Shown piece after piece: positions 25,255-38,300 of a stretch of DNA of 64,000 nt. Within the stretch, counting starts at the first letter, position 1. Each line of letters starts with the position of its first letter. Below the pieces are notes generated by a model. The model ran no database searches. It had not been told where the DNA came from and saw nothing but the letters and a program-made list of their open reading frames with translations. The position numbers were made by a program, and so were the translations under genes. Source of the stretch: Meghimatium bilineatum (Eukaryota; Mollusca; Gastropoda; Stylommatophora; Philomycidae); assembly GCA_034231615.1 (NCBI GenBank), contig CM067315.1:17649513-17713512 (forward strand). Reading direction: 5' to 3'.

Positions 25255-27741
25255 AAGCTACAATAGACCAAATTCGTGTGTCCAGAATACAATTTCTGTT
25301 CTAGTAAGCTGCAGTACACTCAATTTGTTAGTTATATGCCAGAATACAACGAGATCTGACATACTAAACAGCAAGAGACCTAATTTGTGTGTAGTACGCC
25401 AGTTTTCTGACGTCTCTAGCTGCAATACATAAATTTGTGTGTAAATTGCCAGGATATACAGAGTTCTGTTGTAGAAAGCTGCAGTACACTCAATTTGTGA
25501 GTAATATGCCAGAATACAACGAGTTCTAACATAGTAAGCTACTATACACCAAATTCGTGTGCAGAATACAATTTCTGGTGTAGTAAGCTGCAATACAACG
25601 AAATCACGTGTAATAGACCAGAATACACTCAATTCTAGTGTAGAAAGCTTCAGTACAATGGGTTTGTGAGTAATATGCTAGAATAACAGAGTTTTGGCGT
25701 AGTAAACTGCAATAGACCCAATTCGTGCGTAATACGACAATTCTGAAGTAGTAAGCTACAATAGACCAAATTCGTGTGTCCAGAATACAATTTCTGTTCT
25801 AGTAAGCTGCAGTACACTCAATTTGTTAGTTATATGCCAGAATACAACGAGATCTGACATACTAAACAGCAAGAGACCTAATTTGTGTGTAGTACGCCAG
25901 TTTTCTGACGTCTTAAGCTGCAATACATCAAATTAGTGTGTAAATTGTCAGGATATACAGAGTTCTGTTTTAGAAAGCTGCAGTACACTCAATTTGTGAG
26001 TAATATGCCAGAATACAACGAGTTCTAACGTAGTAAGCTACAATACACCAAATTCGTGTGCAGAATACAATTTCTGGTGTAGTAAGCTGCAATACAACGA
26101 AATCACGTGTAATAGACCAGAATACACTCAATTCTAGTGTAGAAAGCTTCAGTACAATGGGTTTGTGAGTAATATGCTACAATAACAGAGTTTTGGCGTA
26201 CTAAACTGCAATAGACCCAATTCGTGCGTAATACGACAATTCTGAAGTAGTAAGCTACAATAGACCAAATTCGTGTGTCCAGAATAAAATTTCTGGTGTA
26301 GTAAGCTGCAGTACACTCAATTTGTTAGTTATATGCCAGAATACAACGAGATCTGACATACTAAACAGCAAGAGACCTAATTTGTGTGTAGTACGCCAGT
26401 TTTCTGACGTCTCTAGCTGCAATACATCAAATTAGTGTGTAAATTGCCAGTATATACAGAGTTCTGTTGTAGAAAGCTGCAGTACACTCAATTTGTGAGT
26501 AATATGCCAGAATACAACGAGTTCTAACGTAGTAAGCTACTATACACCAAATTCGTGTGCAGAATACAATTTCTGGTGTAGTAAGCTGCAATACAACGAA
26601 ATCACGTGTAATAGACCAGAATACACTCAATTCTAGTGTAGAAAGCTTCAGTACAATGGGTTATATGAGTAATATGCTAGAATAACAGAGTTTTGGCGTA
26701 CTAAACTGCAATAGACCCAATTCGTGCGTTATACGACAATTCTGAAGTAGTAAGCTACAATACACCAAATTCGTGTGTCCAGAATACAATTTCTGTTCTA
26801 GTAAGCTGCAGTACACTCAATTTGTTAGTTATATGCCAGAATACAACGAGATCTGACATACTAAACAGCAAGAGACCTAATTTGTGTGTAGTACGCCAGT
26901 TTTCTGACGTCTCTAGCTGCAATACATATATTTGTGTGTAAATTGCCAGGATATACAGAGTTCTGTTGTAGAAAGCTGCAGTACACTCAATTTGTGAGTA
27001 ATATGCCAGAATACAACGAGTTCTAACATAGTAAGCTACTATACACCAAATTCGTGTGCAGAATACAATTTCTGGTGTAGTAAGCTGCAATACAACGAAA
27101 TCACGTGTAATAGACCAGAATACACTCAATTCTAGTGTAGAAAGCTTCAGTACAATGGGTTTGTGAGTAATATGCTAGAATAACAGAGTTTTGGCGTAGT
27201 AAACTGCAATAGACCCAATTCGTGCGTAATACGACAATTCTGAAGTAGTAAGCTACAATAGACCAAATTCGTGTGTCCAGAATACAATTTCTGTTCTAGT
27301 AAGCTGCAGTACACTCAATTTGTTAGTTATATGCCAGAATACAACGAGATCTGACATACTAAACAGCAAGAGACCTAATTTGTATGTAGTACGCCAGTTT
27401 TCTGACGTCTTAAGCTGCAATACATTAAATTAGTGTGTAAATTGCCAGGATATACAGTTTTGTTGTAGAAAGCTGCAGTACACTCAATTTGTGAGTAATA
27501 TGCCAGAATACAACGAGTTCTAACGGTAAGCTACAATACACCAAATTCGTGTGCAGAATACAATTTCTGGCGTAGTAAGCTGCAATACAACGAAATCACG
27601 TGTAATAGACCAGAATACACTCAATTCTAGTGTAGAAAGCTTCAGTACAATGTGTTTGTGAGTAATATGCTAGAATAGAGTTTTGGCGTACTAAACTGCA
27701 ATAGACCCAATTCGTGCGTAATACGACAATTCTGAAGTAGT

Positions 27742-27960
27742 AAGCTACAATAGACCAAATTCGTGTGTCCAGAATACAATTTCTGGTGTAGTAAGCTGCA
27801 ATACAACGAAATCACGTGTAATAGACCAGAATACACTCAATTCTAGTGTAGAAAGCTTCAGTACAATGGGTTTGTGGGTAATATGCTAGAATAACAGAGT
27901 TTTAGCGTACTAAACTGCAATAGACCCAATTCGTGCGTTATACGACAATTCTGAAGTAGT
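27742..27960 (+). repeat. 219-bp short unit
   Basis: First of three 219-bp units spaced 2,208 bp apart (27742, 29950, 32158). Each follows a 492-bp unit. Confidence 0.92.
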
Positions 27961-29949
27961 AAGCTACAATACACCAAATTCGTGTGTCCAGAATACAATT
28001 TCTGTTCTAGTAAGCTGCAGTACACTCAATTTGTTAGTTATATGCCAGAATACAACGAGATCTGACATACTAAACAACAAGAGACCTAATTTGTGTGTAG
28101 TACGCCAGTTTTCTGACGTCTTAAGCTGCAATACATCAAATTAGTGTGTAAATTGCCAGGATATACAGAGTTCTGTTTTAGAAAGCTGCAGTACACTCAA
28201 TTTGTGAGTAATATGCCAGATTACAACGAGTTCTAACGTAGTAAGCTACAATACACCAAATTCGTGTGCAGAATACAATTTCTGGTGTAGTAAGCTGCAA
28301 TACAACGAAATCACGTGTAATAGACCAGAATACACTCAATTCTAGTGTAGAAAGCTTCAGTACAATGGGTTTGTGAGTAATATGCTAGAATAACAGAGTT
28401 TTGGCGTACTAAACTGCAATAGACCCAATTCGTGCGTTATACGACAATTCTGAAGTAGTAAGCTACAATAGACCAAATTCGTGTGTCCAGAATACAATTT
28501 CTGTTCTAGTAAGCTGCAGTACACTCAATTTGTTAGTTATATGCCAGAATACAATGAGATCTGACATACTAAACAGCAAGAGACCTAATTTGTGTGTAGT
28601 ACGCCAGTTTTCTGACGTCTTAAGCTGCAATACATCAAATTAGTGTGTAAATTGCCAGGATATACAGAGTTCTGTTGTAGAAAGCTGCAGTACACTCAAT
28701 TTGTGAGTAATATGCCAGAATACAACGAGTTCTAACGTAGTAAGCTACAATACACCAAATTCGTGTGCAGAATACAATTTCTGGTGTAGTAAGCTGCAAT
28801 ACAACGAAATCACGAGTAATAGACCAGAATACACTCAATTCTAGTGTAGAAAGCTTCAGTACAATGGGTTTGTGAGTAATATGCTAGAATCACAGAGTTT
28901 TAGCGTAGTAAACTGCAATAGACCCAATTCGTGCGTAATACGACAATTCTGAAGTAGTAAGCTACAATAGACCAAATTCGTGTGTCCAGAATACAATTTC
29001 TGTTCTAGTAAGCTGCAGTACACTCAATTTGTTAGTTATATGCCAGAATACAACGAGATCTGACATACTAAACAGCAAGAGACCTAATTTGTGTGTAGTA
29101 CGCCAGTTTTCTGACGTCTTAAGCTGCAATACATCAAATTAGTGTGTAAATTGCCAGGATATACAGAGTTCTGTTGTAGAAAGCTGCAGTACACTCAATT
29201 TGTGAGTAATTTGCCAGAATACAACGAGTTCTAACGTAGTAAGCTACAATACACCAAATTCGTGTGCAGAATACAATTTCTGGTGTAGTAAGCTGCAATA
29301 CAACGAAATCACGAGTAATAGACCAGAATACACTCAATTCTAGTGTAGAAAGCTTCAGTACAATGGGTTTGTGAGTAATATGCTAGAATCACAGAGTTTT
29401 GGCGTAGTAAACTGCAATAGACCCAATTCGTGCGTAATACGACAATTCTGAAGTAGTAAGCTACAATAGACCAAATTCGTGTGTCCAGAATACAATTTCT
29501 GTTCTAGTAAGCTGCAGTACACTCAATTTGTTAGTTATATGCCAGAATACAACGAGATCTGACATACTAAACAGCAAGAGACCTAATTTGTATGTAGTAC
29601 GCCAGTTTTCTGACGTCTTAAGCTGCAATACATCAAATTAGTGTGTAAATTGCCAGGATATACAGTTCTGTTGTAGAAAGCTGCAGTACACTCAATTTGT
29701 GAGTAATATGCCAGAATACAACGAGTTCTAACGGTAAGCTACAATACACCAAATTCGTGTGCAGAATACAATTTCTGGTGTAGTAAGCTGCAATACAACG
29801 AAATCACGTGTAATAGACCAGAATACACTCAATTCTAGTGTAGAAAGCTTCAGTACAATGTGTTTGTGAGTAATATGCTAGAATAGAGTTTTGGCGTACT
29901 AAACTGCAATAGACCCAATTCGTGCGTAATACGACAATTCTGAAGTAGT

Positions 29950-30168
29950 AAGCTACAATAGACCAAATTCGTGTGTCCAGAATACAATTTCTGGTGTAGT
30001 AAGCTGCAATACAACGAAATCACGTGTAATAGACCAGAATACACTCAATTCTAGTGTAGAAAGCTTCAGTACAATGGGTTTGTGGGTAATATGCTAGAAT
30101 AACAGAGTTTTAGCGTACTAAACTGCAATAGACCCAATTCGTGCGTTATACGACAATTCTGAAGTAGT
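29950..30168 (+). repeat. 219-bp short unit
   Basis: Second of the 2,208-bp-spaced series. The preceding 492-bp unit reads ATACAGTTCTG rather than ATACAGTTTTG. Confidence 0.92.
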
Positions 30169-32157
30169 AAGCTACAATACACCAAATTCGTGTGTCCAGA
30201 ATACAATTTCTGTTCTAGTAAGCTGCAGTACACTCAATTTGTTAGTTATATGCCAGAATACAACGAGATCTGACATACTAAACAACAAGAGACCTAATTT
30301 GTGTGTAGTACGCCAGTTTTCTGACGTCTTAAGCTGCAATACATCAAATTAGTGTGTAAATTGCCAGGATATACAGAGTTCTGTTTTAGAAAGCTGCAGT
30401 ACACTCAATTTGTGAGTAATATGCCAGATTACAACGAGTTCTAACGTAGTAAGCTACAATACACCAAATTCGTGTGCAGAATACAATTTCTGGTGTAGTA
30501 AGCTGCAATACAACGAAATCACGTGTAATAGACCAGAATATACTCAATTCTAGTGTAGAAAGCTTCAGTACAATGGGTTTGTGAGTAATATGCTAGAATA
30601 ACAGAGTTTTGGCGTACTAAACTGCAATAGACCCAATTCGTGCGTTATACGACAATTCTGAAGTAGTAAGCTACAATAGACCAAATTCGTGTGTCCAGAA
30701 TACAATTTCTGTTCTAGTAAGCTGCAGTACACTCAATTTGTTAGTTATATGCCAGAATACAATGAGATCTGACATACTAAACAGCAAGAGACCTAATTTG
30801 TGTGTAGTACGCCAGTTTTCTGACGTCTTAAGCTGCAATACATCAAATTAGTGTGTAAATTGCCAGGATATACAGAGTTCTGTTGTAGAAAGCTGCAGTA
30901 CACTCAATTTGTGAGTAATATGCCAGAATACAACGAGTTCTAACGTAGTAAGCTACAATACACCAAATTCGTGTGCAGAATACAATTTCTGGTGTAGTAA
31001 GCTGCAATACAACGAAATCACGAGTAATAGACCAGAATACACTCAATTCTAGTGTAGAAAGCTTCAGTACAATGGGTTTGTGAGTAATATGCTAGAATCA
31101 CAGAGTTTTGGCGTAGTAAACTGCAATAGACCCAATTCGTGCGTAATACGACAATTCTGAAGTAGTAAGCTACAATAGACCAAATTCGTGTGTCCAGAAT
31201 ACAATTTCTGTTCTAGTAAGCTGCAGTACACTCAATTTGTTAGTTATATGCCAGAATACAACGAGATCTGACATACTAAACAGCAAGAGACCTAATTTGT
31301 GTGTAGTACGCCAGTTTTCTGACGTCTTAAGCTGCAATACATCAAATTAGTGTGTAAATTGCCAGGATATACAGAGTTCTGTTGTAGAAAGCTGCAGTAC
31401 ACTCAATTTGTGAGTAATATGCCAGAATACAACGAGTTCTAACGTAGTAAGCTACAATACACCAAATTCGTGTGCAGAATACAATTTCTGGTGTAGTAAG
31501 CTGCAATACAACGAAATCACGAGTAATAGACCAGAATACACTCAATTCTAGTGTAGAAAGCTTCAGTACAATGGGTTTGTGAGTAATATGCTAGAATCAC
31601 AGAGTTTTGGCGTAGTAAACTGCAATAGACCCAATTCGTGCGTAATACGACAATTCTGAAGTAGTAAGCTACAATAGACCAAATTCGTGTGTCCAGAATA
31701 CAATTTCTGTTCTAGTAAGCTGCAGTACACTCAATTTGTTAGTTATATGCCAGAATACAACGAGATCTGACATACTAAACAGCAAGAGACCTAATTTGTA
31801 TGTAGTACGCCAGTTTTCTGACGTCTTAAGCTGCAATACATCAAATTAGTGTGTAAATTGCCAGGATATACAGTTCTGTTGTAGAAAGCTGCAGTACACT
31901 CAATTTGTGAGTAATATGCCAGAATACAACGAGTTCTAACGGTAAGCTACAATACACCAAATTCGTGTGCAGAATACAATTTCTGGTGTAGTAAGCTGCA
32001 ATACAACGAAATCACGTGTAATAGACCAGAATACACTCAATTCTAGTGTAGAAAGCTTCAGTACAATGTGTTTGTGAGTAATATGCTAGAATAGAGTTTT
32101 GGCGTACTAAACTGCAATAGACCCAATTCGTGCGTAATACGACAATTCTGAAGTAGT

Positions 32158-32376
32158 AAGCTACAATAGACCAAATTCGTGTGTCCAGAATACAATTTCT
32201 GGTGTAGTAAGCTGCAATACAACGAAATCACGTGTAATAGACCAGAATACACTCAATTCTAGTGTAGAAAGCTTCAGTACAATGGGTTTGTGGGTAATAT
32301 GCTAGAATAACAGAGTTTTAGCGTACTAAACTGCAATAGACCCAATTCGTGCGTTATACGACAATTCTGAAGTAGT
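32158..32376 (+). repeat. 219-bp short unit
   Basis: Third of the 2,208-bp-spaced series. After it the array changes to nearly uniform 499-bp units. Confidence 0.92.
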
Positions 32377-35300
32377 AAGCTACAATACACCAAATTCGTG
32401 TGTCCAGAATACAATTTCTGTTCTAGTAAGCTGCAGTACACTCAATTTGTTAGTTATATGCCAGAATACAACGAGATCTGACATACTAAACAACAAGAGA
32501 CCTAATTTGTGTGTAGTACGCCAGTTTTCTGACGTCTTAAGCTGCAATACATCAAATTAGTGTGTAAATTGCCAGGATATACAGAGTTCTGTTGTAGAAA
32601 GCTGCAGTACACTCAATTTGTGAGTAATATGCCAGAATACAACGAGTTCTAACGTAGTAAGCTACAATACACCAAATTCGTGTGCAGAATACAATTTCTG
32701 GTGTAGTAAGCTGCAATACAACGAAATCACGAGTAATAGACCAGAATACACTCAATTCTAGTGTAGAAAGCTTCAGTACAATGGGTTTGTGAGTAATATG
32801 CTAGAATCACAGAGTTTTGGCGTAGTAAACTGCAATAGACCCAATTCGTGCGTAATACGACAATTCTGAAGTAGTAAGCTACAATAGACCAAATTCGTGT
32901 GTCCAGAATAAAATTTCTGTTCTAGTAAGCTGCAGTACACTCAATTTGTTAGTTATATGCCAGAATACAACGAGATCTGACATACTAAACAGCAAGAGAC
33001 CTAATTTGTGTGTAGTACGCCAGTTTTCTGACGTTTCTAGCTGCAATACATCAAATTAATGTGTAAATTGCCAGGATATACAGAGTTTTGTTGTAGAATG
33101 CTGCAGTACACTCAATTTGTGAGTAATATGCCAGAATACAATGAGTTCTAACGTAGTAAGCTACAATACACCAAATTCGTGTGCAGAATACAATTTCTGG
33201 TGTAGTAAGCTGCAATACAACGAAATCACGTGTAATAGACCAGAATACACTCAATTCTAGTGTAGAAAGCTTCAGTACAATGGGTTTGTGAGTAATATGC
33301 TAGAATAACAGAGTTTTGGCGTACTAAACTGCAATAGACCCAATTCGTGCGTAATACGACAATTCTGAAGTAGTAAGCTACAATAGACCAAATTCGTGTG
33401 TCCAGAATACAATTTCTGGTGTAGTAAGCTGCAGTACACTCAATTTGTTAGTTATATGCCAGAATACAACGAGATCTGACATACTAAACAGCAAGAGACC
33501 TAATTTGTGTGTAGTACGCCAGTTTTCTGACGTCTTAAGCTGCAATACATCAAATTAGTGTGTAAATTGCCAGGATATACAGAGTTCTGTTGTAGAAAGC
33601 TGCAGTACACTCAATTTGTGAGTAATATGCCAGAATACAACGAGTTCTAACGTAGTAAGCTACAATACACCAAATTCGTGTGCAGAATACAATTTCTGGT
33701 GTAGTAAGCTGCAATACAACGAAATCACGAGTAATAGACCAGAATACACTCAATTCTAGTGTAGAAAGCTTCAGTACAATGGGTTTGTGAGTAATATGCT
33801 AGAATCACAGAGTTTTGGCGTAGTAAACTGCAATAGACCCAATTCGTGCGTAATACGACAATTCTGAAGTAGTAAGCTACAATAGACCAAATTCGTGTGT
33901 CCAGAATACAATTTCTGTTCTAGTAAGCTGCAGTACACTCAATTTGTTAGTTATATGCCAGAATACAACGAGATCTGACATACTAAACAGCAAGAGACCT
34001 AATTTGTGTGTAGTACGCCAGTTTTCTGACGTTTCTAGCTGCAATACATCAAATTAGTGTGTAAATTGCCAGGATATACAGAGTTTTGTTGTAGAATGCT
34101 GCAGTACACTCAATTTGTGAGTAATATGCCAGAATACAACGAGTTCTAACGTAGTAAGCTACAATACACCAAATTCGTGTGCAGAATACAATTTCTGGTG
34201 TAGTAAGCTGCAATACAACGAAATCACGTGTAATAGACCAGAATACACTCAATTCTAGTGTAGAAAGCTTCAGTACAATGGGTTTGTGAGTAATATGCTA
34301 GAATAACAGAGTTTTGGCGTACTAAACTGCAATAGACCCAATTCGTGCGTAATAGGACAATTCTGAAGTAGTAAGCTACAATAGACCAAATTCGTGTGTC
34401 CAGAATACAATTTCTGGTGTAGTAAGCTGCAGTACACTCAATTTGTTAGTTATATGCCAGAATACAACAAGATCTGACATACTAAACAGCAAGAGACCTA
34501 ATTTGTGTGTAGTACGCCAGTTTTCTGACGTCTTAAGCTGCAATACATCAAATTAGTGTGTAAATTGCCAGGATATACAGAGTTCTGTTGTAGAAAGCTG
34601 CAGTACACTCAATTTGTGAGTAATATGCCAGAATACAACGAGTTCTAACGTAGTAAGCTACAATACACCAAATTCGTGTGCAGAATACAATTTCTGGTGT
34701 AGTAAGCTGCAATACAACGAAATCACGAGTAATAGACCAGAATACACTCAATTCTAGTGTAGAAAGTTTCAGTACAATGGGTTTGTGAGTAATATGCTAG
34801 AATCACAGAGTTTTGGCGTAGTAAACTGCAATAGACCCAATTCGTGCGTAATACGACAATTCTGAAGTAGTAAGCTACAATAGATCAAATTCGTGTGTCC
34901 AGAATACAATTTCTGTTCTAGTAAGCTGCAGTACACTCAATTTGTTAGTTATATGCCAGAATACAACGAGATCTGACATACTAAACAGCAAGAGACCTAA
35001 TTTGTGTGTAGTACGCCAGTTTTCTGACGTCTTAAGCTGCAATACATCAAATTAGTGTGTAAATTGCCAGGATATACAGAGTTCTGTTTTAGAAAGCTGC
35101 AGTACACTCAATTTGTGAGTAATATGCCAGAATACAACGAGTTCTAACGTAGTAAGCTACAATACACCAAATTCGTGTGCAGAATACAATTTCTGGTGTA
35201 GTAAGCTGCAATACAACGAAATCACGAGTAATAGACCAGAATACACTCAATTCTAGTGTAGAAAGCTTCAGTACAATGGGTTTGTGAGTAATATGCTAGA

Positions 35301-38300
35301 ATAACAGAGTTTTGGCGTACTAAACTGCAATAGACCCAATTCGTGCGTAATACGACAATTCTGAAGTAGTAAGCTACAATAGACCAAATTCGTGTGTCCA
35401 GAATACAATTTCTGGTGTAGTAACCTGCAGTACACTCAATTTGTTAGTTATATGCCAGAATACAACGAGATCTGACATACTAAACAGCAAGAGACCTAAT
35501 TTGTGTGTAGTACGCCAGTTTTCTGACGTCTCTAGCTGCAATACATCAAATTAGTGTGTAAATTGCCAGTATATACAGAGTTCTGTTGTAGAAAGCTGCA
35601 GTACACTCAATTTGTGAGTAATATGCCAGTATACAACGAGTTCTAACGTAGTAAGCTACAATACACCAAATTCGTGTGCAGAATACAATTTCTGGTGTAG
35701 TAAGCTGCAATACAACGAAATCACGTGTAATAGACCAGAATACACTCAATTCTAGTGTAGAAAGCTTCAGTACAATGGGTTTGTGAGTAATATGCTAGAA
35801 TAACAGAGTTTTGGCGTAATAAACTGCAATAGACCCAATTCGTGCGTAATACGACAATTCTGAAGTAGTAAGCTACAATAGACCAAATTCGTGTGTCCAG
35901 AATACAATTTCTGTTCTAGTAAGCTGCAGTACACTCAATTTGTTAGTTATATGCCAGAATACAACGGGATCTGACATACTAAACAGCAAGAGACCTAATT
36001 TGTGTGTAGTACGCCAGTTTTCTGACGTCTTAAGCTGCAATACATCAAATTAGTGTGTAAATTGCCAGGATATACAGAGTTCTGTTGTAGAAAGCTGCAG
36101 TACACTCAATTTGTGAGTAATATGCCAGAATACAACGAGTTCTAACGTAGTAAGCTACAATACACCAAATTCGTGTGCAGAATACAATTTCTGGTGTAGT
36201 AAGCTGCAATACAACGAAATCACGTGTAATAGACCAGAATACACTCAATTCTAGTGTAGAAAGCTTCAGTACAATGGGTTTGTGAGTAATATGCTAGAAT
36301 CACAGAGTTTTGGCGTAGTAAACTGCAATAGACCCAATTCGTGCGTAATACGACAATTCTGAAGTAGTGAGCTACAATAGACCAAATTCGTGTGTCCAGA
36401 ATACAATTTCTGGTGTAGTAAGCTGCAGTACACTCAATTTGTTAGTTATATGCCAGAATACAACGAGATCTGACATACTAAACAGCAAGAGACCTAATTT
36501 GTGTGTAGTACGCCAGTTTTCTGACGTTTCTAGCTGCAATACATCAAATTAGTGTGTAAATTGCCAGGATATACAGAGTTTTGTTGTAGAATGCTGCAGT
36601 ACACTCAATTTGTGAGTAATATGCCAGAATACAACGAGTTCTAACGTAGTAAGCTACAATACACCAAATTCGTGTGCAGAATACAATTTCTGGTGTAGTA
36701 AGCTGCAATACAACGAAATCACGTGTAATAGACCAGAATACACTCAATTCTAGTGTAGAAAGCTTCAGTACAATGGGTTTGTAAGTAATATGCTAGAATA
36801 ACAGAGTTTTGGCGTACTAAACTGCAATAGACCTAATTCGTGCGTAATACGACAATTCTGAAGTAGTAAGCTACAATAGACCAAATTCGTGTGTCCAGAA
36901 TACAATTTCTGTTCTAGAAAGCTGCAGTACACTCAATTTGTTAGTTATATGCCAGAATACAACGAGATCTGACATACTAAACAACAAGAGACCTAATTTG
37001 TGTGTAGTACGCCAGTTTTCTGACGTCTTAAGCTGCAATACATCAAATTAGTGTGTAAATTGCCAGGATATACAGAGTTCTGTTTTAGAAAGCTGCAGTA
37101 CACTCAATTTGTGAGTAATATGCCAGATTACAACGAGTTCTAACGTAGTAAGCTACAATACACCAAATTCGTGTGCAGAATACAATTTCTGGTGTAGTAA
37201 GCTGCAATACAACGAAATCACGAGTAATAGACCAGAATACACTCAATTCTAGTGTAGAAAGTTTCAGTACAATGGGTTTGTGAGTAATATGCTAGAATCA
37301 CAGAGTTTTGGCGTAGTAAACTGCAATAGACCCAATTCGTGCGTAATACGACAATTCTGAAGTAGTAAGCTACAATAGATCAAATTCGTGTGTCCAGAAT
37401 ACAATTTCTGTTCTAGTAAGCTGCAGTACACTCAATTTGTTAGTTATATGCCAGAATACAACGAGATCTGACATACTAAACAGCAAGAGACCTAATTTGT
37501 GTGTAGTACGCCAGTTTTCTGACGTCTTAAGCTGCAATACATCAAATTAGTGTGTAAATTGCCAGGATATACAGAGTTCTGTTTTAGAAAGCTGCAGTAC
37601 ACTCAATTTGTGAGTAATATGCCAGAATACAACGAGTTCTAACGTAGTAAGCTACAATACACCAAATTCGTGTGCAGAATACAATTTCTGGTGTAGTAAG
37701 CTGCAATACAACGAAATCACGAGTAATAGACCAGAATACACTCAATTCTAGTGTAGAAAGCTTCAGTACAATGGGTTTGTGAGTAATATGCTAGAATAAC
37801 AGAGTTTTGGCGTACTAAACTGCAATAGACCCAATTCGTGCGTAATACGACAATTCTGAAGTAGTAAGCTACAATAGACCAAATTCGTGTGTCCAGAATA
37901 CAATTTCTGGTGTAGTAACCTGCAGTACACTCAATTTGTTAGTTATATGCCAGAATACAACGAGATCTGACATACTAAACAGCAAGAGACCTAATTTGTG
38001 TGTAGTACGCCAGTTTTCTGACGTCTCTAGCTGCAATACATCAAATTAGTGTGTAAATTGCCAGTATATACAGAGTTCTGTTGTAGAAAGCTGCAGTACA
38101 CTCAATTTGTGAGTAATATGCCAGTATACAACGAGTTCTAACGTAGTAAGCTACAATACACCAAATTCGTGTGCAGAATACAATTTCTGGTGTAGTAAGC
38201 TGCAATACAACGAAATCACGTGTAATAGACCAGAATACACTCAATTCTAGTGTAGAAAGCTTCAGTACAATGGGTTTGTGAGTAATATGCTAGAATAACA

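Larger units (their letters stand above)
22612..32376 (+). repeat. Array block 4: segmental duplicate of block 3
   Basis: Unit starts: 22612 (217), 22829, 23326 (217), 23543, 24043, 24541, 25038 (217), 25255, 25753, 26252, 26752, 27250, 27742 (219), 27961, 28460, 28959, 29458, 29950 (219), 30169, 30668, 31167, 31666, 32158 (219). The order of unit lengths repeats block 3 at offset 10,050 from 12562 to 15703, and at 10,549 afterwards because one extra 499-bp unit (25753) is present. The right end is a five-unit 2,208-bp repeat (492, 219, 499, 499, 499) starting at 27250, 29458 and 31666. Confidence 0.9.
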
